A stretch of 8,408 bases of DNA from Christensenella sp. UBA1252 (GCA_002308575.1 DBVY01000030.1:1-8408), one strand, 5' to 3'. Positions 1-6,293 are shown, numbered from the stretch's first letter. Translations and numbers: made by a program. The notes: generated by a model not told the origin, from the sequence alone.

Positions 1-1388
1 GTAAAACGATCAAAAGCGGTTGTCTCTTCTTCAAAGGCCGTACCACCGCCTAAGATCGTACGTAACGCCGCCAGACCGTTGTTTATACGATTGATGGTTT
101 CGCTGCCAAGCGCAGGATCCAATTTAACGGGGTTTCCGTTTGCGTCGATATAGCCTATCCTATAGAGGGCATCCAAATTCGCTTTATCAAAGCCTTTGTC
201 CAAATATGCCGAGTAACTATAGGAGAATTCGCTCAAATCGATACTCGAGAAGGTGGGAGCCTCAGCGCCATAGTAGGCAATAACGTCAGTAAGATCGATT
301 TCGCCGGCTGCGATTCCCGAGAGCAGATTGTCAAGATGTTCAAGATGCTCTTTTGTGACCTCATCGCTCCTGTTGGCTAAAATCAGGCTTATCCCTTCGA
401 GCCCTTGGTTCACACGATCGATTTCCGCGGCGTCTCCCCATCGATCCATTTTTACGATGTTATCCTCCGAGTCGAGCAAGCCGAGCTCGTAGAGGGTATC
501 CCAAGCCGATATTGCTTCTTTTTCGCTTTTACCCAAAAAATTCTCGTAACAAGCGACAAACCTGTTCACGCGGGCGACGCGGGCGACATCGGCGACCAGA
601 TTTTCATAAGCGTCAAGGACCTCCGGCAATAAGCCAGAATCGTTTAAGATCGAGCGTATCAACTCGAGGCCATTATTAATACGATTGATTTCATCAGCAC
701 CAAGAGATGGATCCAATTCTACGGGGTTACCGTTCGCGTCGATATAGCCGGCCTCGTATAGAGTCGTAAGATCCGCAATTGCATCTTCTCTGGTTTTATT
801 AAGCTCCATCGCGTAAATAAAGCTCAGCGAATTTACAAGCGATTCCGAGAAGTGTGGAGCCTCGGGCGCCCCCCGATTCACACTTACCTGCTTCGCTCCT
901 TCCGAAATGATGGGAGAAAGATTCACTTTGCCTGTGGCAATGTCCTCCAAGAGCATCTGCAGATTGGCAACGTGCTCGTCGGTGATCTCTACGTCTCTGT
1001 CCATCAGATTGATCACGTCCAGCGAGCTATTCACCTGCTGCAACTGCATGATCTTATCCGACGTAACGAAGTTACCGTTAACGGTGATATCGCCGACCTC
1101 TTCGCCGTTTGCGATACGGTTCGCCAAAACGTCAAGTTCTACGCTTGCGCCGTTCTCTCGAATGTCAAGCGCGACCATCTTGCCGTTCTCGTCAATAAGC
1201 CCGGCGGATCGCATCGCCTCGATGCCGTTTTTGGCGAGAGAACCCTCGTCGAACAGATCGTCAAGTGATGTGGCACCCGACGACGCCACGGTCTTCTCTT
1301 TCGCCAGCATGGTCATACCGACCATTGCACCGATGACGAGGACCATAACCAGTACGAGTATCAACGCCTTTTTAACTGTAGATTTCAT
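1..1388 (-). CDS. Exported or membrane-anchored repeat protein (partial, 3' end outside window)
   Basis: The frame is open from an ATG at 1388 to the left edge, giving at least 462 residues with no stop, so the C-terminus is missing. The start is set by GAGGTG at 1395-1400, six bases upstream. The N-terminus is MKSTVKK followed by a hydrophobic stretch at about residues 8-28 (ALILVLVMVLVIGAMVGM), then a polar acidic region: a signal peptide or an uncleaved membrane anchor, with the rest outside the cell. The exported part is acidic and contains three repeats of exactly 39 residues (about 210-248, 299-337, 408-446) with a core GYIDANGNPV then LDP and INRINNGL; a degenerate relative, GLIDENGKMVALD, lies near residue 61. 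Larger modules starting EITDEH and EVTKEH suggest duplication. The DxNGN core is only loosely EF-hand or dockerin-like, so calcium binding is not claimed. No enzyme motif was recognised. It is divergent from a two-component system, which may regulate it (inference). Confidence 0.85.
   Translation of the reverse strand, partial: MKSTVKKALILVLVMVLVIGAMVGMTMLAKEKTVASSGATSLDDLFDEGSLAKNGIEAMRSAGLIDENGKMVALDIRENGASVELDVLANRIANGEEVGDITVNGNFVTSDKIMQLQQVNSSLDVINLMDRDVEITDEHVANLQMLLEDIATGKVNLSPIISEGAKQVSVNRGAPEAPHFSESLVNSLSFIYAMELNKTREDAIADLTTLYEAGYIDANGNPVELDPSLGADEINRINNGLELIRSILNDSGLLPEVLDAYENLVADVARVARVNRFVACYENFLGKSEKEAISAWDTLYELGLLDSEDNIVKMDRWGDAAEIDRVNQGLEGISLILANRSDEVTKEHLEHLDNLLSGIAAGEIDLTDVIAYYGAEAPTFSSIDLSEFSYSYSAYLDKGFDKANLDALYRIGYIDANGNPVKLDPALGSETINRINNGLAALRTILGGGTAFEEETTAFDRF
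51..761 (-). repeat. Three 39-residue coding repeats within the exported protein
   Basis: Units lie at 645-761, 378-494 and 51-167, each 117 bases and in phase. The first and third units share GYIDANGNPV, LDP and INRINNGL. The middle unit is diverged (GLLDSEDNIVKMD, then IDRVNQGL). Unit starts are 267 and 327 bases apart, so the repeats are separated by spacers and are not strictly tandem. The DNA is diverged at third positions, so these are old, selected protein repeats and not a recent tandem expansion. Confidence 0.85.
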
Positions 1389-1603
1389 CTATCACACCTC
1401 TTATAAAAACATTTTTCCTGTAATTTTGTGGTCGGAGCCGTAGGCTACCAACCAAAGATTCATTTTAGCATTTTTATATAATAAAAAGCCGGAGCATTCC
1501 AGAGTGTCATATTTTTTTATAAATTTTTTTTTGAAGTACTGTTCCGGAGGGCATTTTTGTAGTATAATCGAAGCAATAAACCGGTAGGAAGTATGTAAAC
1601 ATA
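1389..1603. promoter_or_regulatory. Divergent intergenic region between repeat protein and two-component operon
   Basis: This 215-base AT-rich region separates two divergently oriented starts and must carry both promoters. On the plus strand a perfect TATAAT lies at 1563-1568, 35 bases before the regulator ATG; no good -35 is visible at 17 bases, which fits an activator-dependent or weak promoter. On the minus strand, ATGACA (complement of 1505-1510) and AT-rich hexamers at 1476-1483 or TAAAAT (complement of 1462-1467) are possible elements, but their spacing is poor. Two similar segments, CCGGAGCAT near 1490 and CCGGAGGGCAT near 1545, could be regulator sites. All promoter calls here are weak. 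Confidence 0.4.
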
Positions 1604-2200
1604 ATGAATCAAACCTTTGCGAATACTTTGAAAAGAATACGGACGGAAAAAGGTCTTTCGCAACAGACACTTGCGGATAAGATGTTCGTCACCCAATCCA
1701 CGATCGCGCGGTGGGAGAACGGTTCGCGCTTGCCTGACACCGTGATGACGACTCGGCTTGCCACGGTTCTGGGCGTGGACGTCAATACTCTTTTTACCGC
1801 TGCCGAGAGTGACGAGTCTCCCAACGTCATTTTAGTGGACGATATGAAACTGATCTTGTCGGATGGGTTACCTGTATTGGAAGAGGTTATTCCAAACGCA
1901 AACGTGATCGGCTTCTTAGGCGCCGAGGAAGCAATAAAATACGCCGAAAATAACCGCGTTTCCCTTGCTTTTTTGGATATAGAACTCAGAAATGCACGCG
2001 GACTTGATTTGTGCCGCGACCTGCTTGCGATCAACCCTCGCACCAACGTGGTGTATCTGACCGCCTACAGTGATTATTCGCTCGACGCTTGGAGTACGGG
2101 CGCGTCGGGATTTATGCTTAAACCTCTCACCGTCGAAGGTGTAAAAGAACAACTTAAAAACCTGCGATACCCGTTTTATATCGGGGGTGATGACGAATGA
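1604..2200 (+). CDS. Response regulator with N-terminal XRE HTH and C-terminal REC domain
   Basis: 198 residues. Residues about 8-63 form a Cro/C1-type helix-turn-helix (GLSQQTLADKMFVTQSTIAR, then WENGSRLPD). Residues about 74-190 form a receiver domain: acidic pair D79/D80 in NVILVDD, predicted phosphoacceptor D125 in LAFLDIEL, conserved T153 in YLTAYSD, and K173 in FMLKPL. All key receiver residues are present, so it should be phosphorylatable. The order is HTH then REC, the reverse of OmpR or NarL regulators. AGGAAG at 1586-1591 is 12 bases from the ATG, rather far; an ATG at 1593 is followed directly by a stop. The gene overlaps the following kinase gene by ATGA, so the two are translationally coupled and almost certainly cognate. 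It likely binds the upstream divergent region (inference). Confidence 0.9.
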   Translation: MNQTFANTLKRIRTEKGLSQQTLADKMFVTQSTIARWENGSRLPDTVMTTRLATVLGVDVNTLFTAAESDESPNVILVDDMKLILSDGLPVLEEVIPNANVIGFLGAEEAIKYAENNRVSLAFLDIELRNARGLDLCRDLLAINPRTNVVYLTAYSDYSLDAWSTGASGFMLKPLTVEGVKEQLKNLRYPFYIGGDDE

Positions 2201-3477
2201 CGTGGACATCATCCGACATCTTCGGGTTTTCGGTGCTCAGCACAATACTTGTAATTATGGTGCTCGGCATCGTCTTTTCCTTTTTTACGCCTACGCTGGA
2301 GAGGTGGAGCAAGCGGTATTTTATCACACTGTTCTCCCTACTGTTACTTTGTGCCGTCACCTGCTTTTTGGCGTTATTGTTTTGGCATGACTCAACGAAG
2401 GCGGTAGCGTCAAGAATCGTGTATTTCTTTGAAGATGCATTCCTATCCACGACTGCTTTTATGCCGACTGTTTTTCTTTTGCATAATGCGGGCGAACGAT
2501 TCAAGAAAAGCTTTTTGGCTTGGGTCATGACTGCACTGCTCGGCATATACCTCCTCATGGCGGTCGTTTCGATGTTTACGGATGTGTTCTATTACGTCAC
2601 GGCGGACAATCAATTCGTCCGCGGTCCGTTGCTTGCTTTGGGGTTATTGCCTTTGGCAATCGTCCTTGTTCTCAACATTATCGGCACCATCAAAAGGCGG
2701 AAGAAACTCTCGAAAAAGTATTTTATCGGTCTTCTTGTTTATTTGATACCTATGACCGTGGCAATGATCGTCCATATGTTTATTGCCATAGAGATAATCG
2801 TTGTATTTTGTATGGCGCTTTTCGCTTTGGTCATGTATGGATTTATTCTCTCGGACAACATCGAGCAGTTTATGCGTCAACAAAAAAAAATTGCCAATCA
2901 ACAAGCAAGAATTATGGTGCTTCAAATGCGCCCGCATTTTATCTGCAACTCAATGATGGGGATATATAGCCTTTGCAGGCGAGATCCCGAAAAGGCAAGG
3001 CAGGTAACACTCGACTTCACGTCTTACTTAAGGAAAAACTTCGCAAATTTCGCAAGCGAAGAGCCCGTGCTCTTTACCGACGAATTAGAGCATGCCCGCG
3101 CCTACCTCTCCGTGGAACAAACCCAGTTTGAGGACAGCCTGTTTGTCAATTTCGACACGCCTGTCACCCATTTCCGCATCCCGCCGCTCACCTTACAACC
3201 CATCGTGGAAAACGCCGTCGTACACTGCATGCGAACGAGCAACGATCCCATCCACGTTTCCGTCACTACGAGAAAAACGGATAAAGAGATCGAGATCCTC
3301 GTCGAGGACGACGGTCCCGGCTTTAAGTCTTCCGACAACAACGAGCCGCATATCGCTCTAAATAACATCCGCGAGCGCCTTGAAATGATGTGCAAGGGCA
3401 CCTTGACCATCTCTTCTCGCCCCGAAGGCGGCACATCTGTCAAAGTGACCATTCCGCTGGATAAAACGAAAGAGTAA
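2197..3477 (+). CDS. Multi-pass membrane sensor histidine kinase, LytS/YehU-like
   Basis: 426 residues. The first 220 or so residues hold about six or seven hydrophobic segments (around 10-30, 42-63, 80-95, 107-127, 145-163, 176-195, 197-218), so the sensor is largely buried in the membrane with no large extracellular domain. A short linker leads to the His_kinase-type phosphoacceptor box QMRPHFICNSMMGI, with predicted phosphohistidine H247 (typical form PHFLFN, here PHFICN). The ATPase part shows the N box PIVENAVVH (N339), the G1 box DDGPGF (372-376), NNIRERL, and the terminal GGTSVKVTIP. The start overlaps the regulator stop, with GGGGGTGAT about 8 bases upstream. Such kinases usually pair with LytTR or AraC-type regulators; here the partner is an XRE-REC protein. 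The ligand is unknown; a peptide or membrane stress would fit the topology, but nothing shows this. Confidence 0.9.
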   Translation: MTWTSSDIFGFSVLSTILVIMVLGIVFSFFTPTLERWSKRYFITLFSLLLLCAVTCFLALLFWHDSTKAVASRIVYFFEDAFLSTTAFMPTVFLLHNAGERFKKSFLAWVMTALLGIYLLMAVVSMFTDVFYYVTADNQFVRGPLLALGLLPLAIVLVLNIIGTIKRRKKLSKKYFIGLLVYLIPMTVAMIVHMFIAIEIIVVFCMALFALVMYGFILSDNIEQFMRQQKKIANQQARIMVLQMRPHFICNSMMGIYSLCRRDPEKARQVTLDFTSYLRKNFANFASEEPVLFTDELEHARAYLSVEQTQFEDSLFVNFDTPVTHFRIPPLTLQPIVENAVVHCMRTSNDPIHVSVTTRKTDKEIEILVEDDGPGFKSSDNNEPHIALNNIRERLEMMCKGTLTISSRPEGGTSVKVTIPLDKTKE

Positions 3478-3613
3478 AAACCGATTATTATAAAGCAAAC
3501 GCAAAGACACATTTCGGCTCAACAAGATACCGGTAAAGTTCAAAATCGCAAACGCCGGTGCCACCATATGTTAGATCTCTTTTTTACGATTAAATACTGA
3601 GTGAAAGATAGTG
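3478..3613. other. Noncoding stretch after kinase gene
   Basis: No gene is supported on either strand. No clear terminator follows the kinase: the ACCGG/CCGGT pair near 3531-3560 is too spaced and lacks a T-run. A T-rich stretch (CTCTTTTTTACG near 3575-3586) could be part of a promoter for the small reading frame that follows, but no convincing -10 was found. Confidence 0.4.
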
Positions 3614-3796
3614 ATGGCGGCGAAACAGGAACAAACGAAACACTCGAACGATCAAAAAAATAAAAAATAGGAGGAAATAAAAAATGCAAATATGGGCGCA
3701 GACACTATGGAAAGCGGACGTACCCGGGCAGAGGATTCGAACGGCAACGCTATCAAGGAGGCGATCTTATACTATAAGTTAATCAACCGAATGTGA
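3614..3796 (+). pseudogene. Possible broken small gene (in-frame TAG, frame mismatch with RBS)
   Basis: One frame reads from ATG 3614 for 18 Lys/Gln-rich codons to a TAG (3668-3670), then continues openly for 41 more codons to TGA at 3794-3796. From the internal ATG at 3692 it reads 34 residues, including TRAEDSNGNAIKEAILYYKL. Codon choice in this part (AAC, ATC, GGC, GAG, AAG) resembles the neighbouring genes. A strong AGGAGG at 3669-3674 sits 9 bases before a different ATG (3684). That ATG opens another frame giving a 32-residue Arg/Trp-rich product ending at 3782, which looks like an out-of-frame reading. One extra A in CAAATA after ATG 3684 would join the good RBS and start to the good frame. 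It is therefore either a frameshifted small gene, a truncated remnant at the element boundary, or a real small peptide from 3684 or 3692. No family was recognised. Confidence 0.25.
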
Positions 3797-3840
3797 AACC
3801 ATCTTTATAAGTCATAGTAATCCTGCTTTTATCTCATTAT

Positions 3841-3869
3841 AAAAGGTCGGGGAGGGGAGTCCCCGACCT
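3841..3869 (-). terminator. Rho-independent terminator of the int operon
   Basis: A perfect 10-base inverted repeat, AGGTCGGGGA (3844-3853) and TCCCCGACCT (3860-3869), encloses a 6-base loop. Read on the minus strand, the GC-rich stem is followed by TTTTAT. There is no T-run on the plus side. It lies about 95 bases after the recombinase stop codon. Confidence 0.85.
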
Positions 3870-3877
3870 ATGCGTCG

Positions 3878-3940
3878 ACATAAAGAGAAGCAGGTGCGGC
3901 AATCACGCCACGCCTGCCTCTCTAAAGTCAGACTTTATGT
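3878..3940. repeat. Large imperfect palindrome beside the recombinase gene
   Basis: Bases 3884-3900 pair with 3907-3923 (17 positions: two mismatches, one G-T, loop AATCAC). An overlapping outer pair is ACATAAAG (3878-3885) with CTTTATGT (3933-3940). A separate perfect dyad, TAAAGTC-A-GACTTTA, occupies 3923-3937. The structure ends 22 bases before the recombinase stop codon. It could be an RNA hairpin at the transcript end, or recombinase or excisionase binding sites near the element end; the sequence alone does not decide. Confidence 0.6.
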
Positions 3941-3962
3941 AATTTTTGCTCTCTTGTAGGGA

Positions 3963-5327
3963 CTAAGCGCCCGTTCCTACGCTTTGCAGTAGCCGCACGA
4001 GATCTCCGACGGATGTGATATGGTTCTCCGTTAGGAACTTCGCTATATCGGCGGATTCCGCGGTCGCCGGATCGACGGCAACCTCTTCCGCTTTCGGGGC
4101 TTCCGCAAACTTCACTGATTCCCCATATCGGTCGTCGAAAATCGAGACCGCCTTCTCCAAATACTTGGTCGTCGTCGCGGTGTTGTAGATCATCGTCGTG
4201 GATACCCGCGCGTGTCCCATCAACGTCTGCACGACCTTGGGGTTTTCGTTTGCCTCGAACAGGGTATTGGAGAACGTATGCCGCAAGCGATAGAAGGTGA
4301 TCCCCGAATCGCCCATTCCGTTGCTCTTCATAAAGCGCTCGAACATCGTCTTTGTGCCGCTGTAAGAGCGCAGTTCGCCCTTGTTCGTGCCGAAGATATA
4401 ATCCTCGGGCGAAGCCAATGACGTCCCGAATACTTTCTCTTGCAGCGTCCTAACGGTCTTCCATTCCGTTAAGGCATTCAACAAGAGATCGGAGAGAGGG
4501 ATCGTCCGGACGCTCCCCGCAGTCTTGGTCTTGCCTATAACATTCTCCCTGCCGAGCACTTTGCCGTTCGCGTCAAACTTCATCTCCACTGTCTGCGCGC
4601 GCCTGACCGACAACACCTTTTTCCTGTCGTCAAAATCCTTCCACTTCAATCCGAGGATCTCGCCCGGGCGAAGTCCCGCGCAGATGCCGACCAAGCAAAA
4701 CGGCTTGAAAAAACGGTTTTTATTGAGGACTTCAAGGAACTGCTCCCTGATCTCCTCGGGGATCGCTTTATACTCGGGCTCATCGGCGTCGGACGTTCTC
4801 CCGCGGCGCGTTTGGATCTTGAGCTTGAGCGCGGGATTTCTTTCGATCAATCCATCATCCACGCAAAACTCAAAATACTGGCAGATCTCGTGTTTGACGA
4901 AGGCGATCGTGTCCGACGTATAACCCTTGTCAAACAATCTGTTTAATACCTTTTGCAAGAGATCTTTGCTGACGGTGTGGATGGTGTAGTCGCCGATCAC
5001 CGGCAGAATATGTAACTGCGCCATTCTGACGTACTTTTCAAACGTCCTCGATCCGACCATCTGCCTTTTATAGGTCAGTAGCCAATCCATCATATGCTCT
5101 CTGATCTTACCTACGTCGGGAACCTCCTCTATTCGTTTCCCATCTTTCATGTAGGGAGCCAATTTGACTACGACCGCGCTCCTCGTTTCACCCGTTGCCG
5201 TCTTTCGTATCTGCTTGCCGTTCTCGTCGAAACCGACGGTGATCTGTCCCACCCATACGCCGCGCTGCTTGTTGAAATAGAAGGAGCCTTCGTTATTCGC
5301 GCGTTTGTTATTCTTTTTTCTCGCCAT
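3963..5327 (-). CDS. int: Tyrosine recombinase (integrase) of the mobile element
   Basis: 454 residues, a normal to slightly long size for Tn916-type integrases. Residues about 12-50 form an arm-binding (AP2-like) N-terminal domain (EGSFYFNKQRGVWVGQITV). Residues about 72-170 are the SAM-like core-binding domain. The catalytic domain covers about 188-400: Arg I is R220 in GICAGLRPGEILGLKW, the beta-hairpin Lys is probably K268 in GKTKTAGSVRTIPL, Arg II is R349 in FYRLRHTF, then H372 in LMGHARVSTT, and the nucleophile is Y381 in MIYNT. The usual His of the HxxR box is Tyr (Y346). A tail of about 50 residues, rich in Ala and Glu, ends in a helical segment. The ribosome binding site AGGAGG lies inside the end of the upstream gene, with only 1 base between the genes, so translation is coupled. 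It would catalyse integration and excision at att sites. It is the last gene of its operon, next to the presumed left end of the element. Confidence 0.95.
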   Translation of the reverse strand: MARKKNNKRANNEGSFYFNKQRGVWVGQITVGFDENGKQIRKTATGETRSAVVVKLAPYMKDGKRIEEVPDVGKIREHMMDWLLTYKRQMVGSRTFEKYVRMAQLHILPVIGDYTIHTVSKDLLQKVLNRLFDKGYTSDTIAFVKHEICQYFEFCVDDGLIERNPALKLKIQTRRGRTSDADEPEYKAIPEEIREQFLEVLNKNRFFKPFCLVGICAGLRPGEILGLKWKDFDDRKKVLSVRRAQTVEMKFDANGKVLGRENVIGKTKTAGSVRTIPLSDLLLNALTEWKTVRTLQEKVFGTSLASPEDYIFGTNKGELRSYSGTKTMFERFMKSNGMGDSGITFYRLRHTFSNTLFEANENPKVVQTLMGHARVSTTMIYNTATTTKYLEKAVSIFDDRYGESVKFAEAPKAEEVAVDPATAESADIAKFLTENHITSVGDLVRLLQSVGTGA

Positions 5328-5328
5328 C

Positions 5329-5577
5329 TTATCCTCCTGCCAACTTGCTGATTTGCCATGCGACGAAGGCAGTAATGCTCGTCACTTTTCGATTTCCGAG
5401 TTGAACGATGGGGAACTGGTTGCTATTTAATAAGGCTTTCGCCGAATCGCGTCCGATCCCCATAATCTCCATAATTTCCTTATATCCGATAAAGGATTTG
5501 TTGTACTTCTTCGTTAGCCGATTCACCTCTTCCGTGATCAGCTGCTCCACATTCAAACTTTGATATTGATACCTCAA
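5329..5577 (-). CDS. xis: Putative excisionase / winged-helix DNA-binding protein
   Basis: 82 residues starting at TTG. The start is chosen because AAGGAGGG (complement of 5584-5591) lies six bases upstream and no ATG is suitably placed. Residues about 30-77 read GYKEIMEIMGIGRDSAKALL, then FPIVQLGNRKVTS and FVAWQ. This is the MerR/Xis-like winged-helix pattern of 'DNA-binding excisionase' proteins: helix-turn-helix, a wing with the PxxxxGNRK element, and a final helix. It lies one base before int, the usual place for a recombination directionality factor. The N-terminal 25 residues form an extra helix. The role is inferred from domain and position. Confidence 0.8.
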   Translation of the reverse strand: MRYQYQSLNVEQLITEEVNRLTKKYNKSFIGYKEIMEIMGIGRDSAKALLNSNQFPIVQLGNRKVTSITAFVAWQISKLAGG

Positions 5578-5612
5578 TGATTACCCTCCTTCCACAAAAA
5601 GGAAAGGGGAAC

Positions 5613-5837
5613 TCACTTGCCTTGCTTTGCGACGTACTCTTTCAACGCCTCGTATCCGAATTGAATCAACGTTACCTTGGAGAGCCTGTTCTTCTCAAGA
5701 AACAGGTCTATTTCCTCCGCAATCGGACGCGGAATACTCGTGCCCCATACCTTATTCGCGGATCTCCGTTCTTCAGCGTGTTTCGCTTCGTATTTGTTAT
5801 ATGCCGCTCTTCTCGGCGTGCTTTCTTTTCTTGCCAT
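5613..5837 (-). CDS. Small basic ribbon-helix-helix-like protein
   Basis: 74 residues. The start ATG has AGGAGG (complement of 5845-5850) seven bases upstream, and this RBS overlaps the stop of the preceding gene. The first 28 residues are basic and charged (MARKESTPRRAAYNKYEAKH). Then come a predicted beta-strand (KVWGTSIP, about 29-36), a helix (IAEEIDLFLEKN, about 39-50) and a second helix (SKVTLIQFGYEALKEYV, about 53-69): the Arc/CopG/MetJ strand-helix-helix order. Such proteins act as DNA-binding dimers on inverted repeats, as autoregulators or relaxosome accessory proteins. The palindromic operator at 6231-6248, ahead of this operon, is a plausible target (inference). No toxin partner is seen. 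Confidence 0.6.
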   Translation of the reverse strand: MARKESTPRRAAYNKYEAKHAEERRSANKVWGTSIPRPIAEEIDLFLEKNRLSKVTLIQFGYEALKEYVAKQGK

Positions 5838-5848
5838 TTCTAAACCTC

Positions 5849-6208
5849 CTAAACGTAAACGATTTCTTTTAATATCTCTTCTTCGATGAGCTGGTGGATC
5901 TCCTGCCTGATCCTGACATCGTGCATATATTCCCCAGTCAATTTATACTTATCGAGTTTTGACAATTTCTCATACATGGCGTCCCTCATTCGGTGTGCCG
6001 CCGCGTCCACTCCGTGTAAGTATTCCGGTAAATTCTCTATCGACCAATATTTGCTTACGTTGTGTTCTTCGAGATACTTCTTTGCAAGCGTTCCGTACTT
6101 TCCATATAGGTGCTTGACGGGCTTGACAAGGCTCTCATAAACCTGTACTTCCTCCACGGTCAATGCCTCTCCGGCTTCGGCTTTTCTCATAATTCCTTCA
6201 TTATCCAT
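5849..6208 (-). CDS. tnpV: TnpV-family transposon-encoded protein
   Basis: 119 residues from ATG 6208. A longer start at TTG 6214 is rejected because GGAGG (complement of 6215-6219) directly abuts it, while it is six bases from the ATG. The family hallmarks are visible: YGKYGTLAKKYLEEHN (about 35-50), a middle helix with LHGVDAAAHRM (about 64-74), and a C-terminal amphipathic helix ending EEILKEIVYV (compare the typical EEIVL-ELVYA ending). TnpV proteins occur in mobilizable transposons of the Tn4451 type and many clostridial elements, but their function is not established. The N-terminal 25 residues (EAGEALTVEEVQVYES) differ from the usual 'Y-x-G-D-Y-Y-P' leader. Its TAG stop overlaps the next gene's ribosome binding site, so it is the first gene of the tnpV-RHH-xis-int operon. 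Confidence 0.8.
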   Translation of the reverse strand: MDNEGIMRKAEAGEALTVEEVQVYESLVKPVKHLYGKYGTLAKKYLEEHNVSKYWSIENLPEYLHGVDAAAHRMRDAMYEKLSKLDKYKLTGEYMHDVRIRQEIHQLIEEEILKEIVYV

Positions 6209-6230
6209 ACTCAACCTCCCGAATAGCTTT

Positions 6231-6271
6231 TATCGTATTTATACGATACAGGCATCTTTGTGCTATATCAA
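6231..6271 (-). promoter_or_regulatory. Promoter with overlapping palindromic operator ahead of tnpV operon
   Basis: On the minus strand, TTGATA (complement of 6266-6271) is followed after exactly 17 bases by TATCGT (complement of 6243-6248), giving a plausible sigma-A promoter. The -10 lies inside a perfect dyad, TATCGTA-TAAA-TACGATA (6231-6248). A repressor bound there would block RNA polymerase. It is about 25-40 bases upstream of the tnpV start, giving a short leader. The operon encodes two DNA-binding proteins (RHH-like and Xis-like), either of which could be the autorepressor (inference). Confidence 0.6.
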
Positions 6272-6293
6272 GCTCTTTTGGGAAAATTTTTCA

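Noticed and set aside
907..1443. Plus-strand open frame of 178 codons
   Set aside because: It lies antisense to the repeat-protein gene, is Ser/Thr/Ala rich, has no RBS, and the minus frame has the signal sequence, RBS and repeats.
1434..1449. AGCC-GTA-GGCT dyad as a terminator or operator
   Set aside because: The stem is only four pairs with no T-run.
1401..1670. Minus-strand open frame of 89 codons across the divergent promoter region
   Set aside because: It overlaps the HTH start of the regulator and the AT-rich control region; composition and RBS do not support it.
3684..3782. 32-residue peptide starting 9 bases after AGGAGG
   Set aside because: Not listed as a separate gene because its Arg/Trp-rich product looks out of frame compared with the overlapping frame that has native codon use; kept only as an alternative in the broken-gene entry.
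6209..6214. TTG at 6214 as the tnpV start
   Set aside because: GGAGG directly abuts it; the ATG at 6208 has proper spacing.
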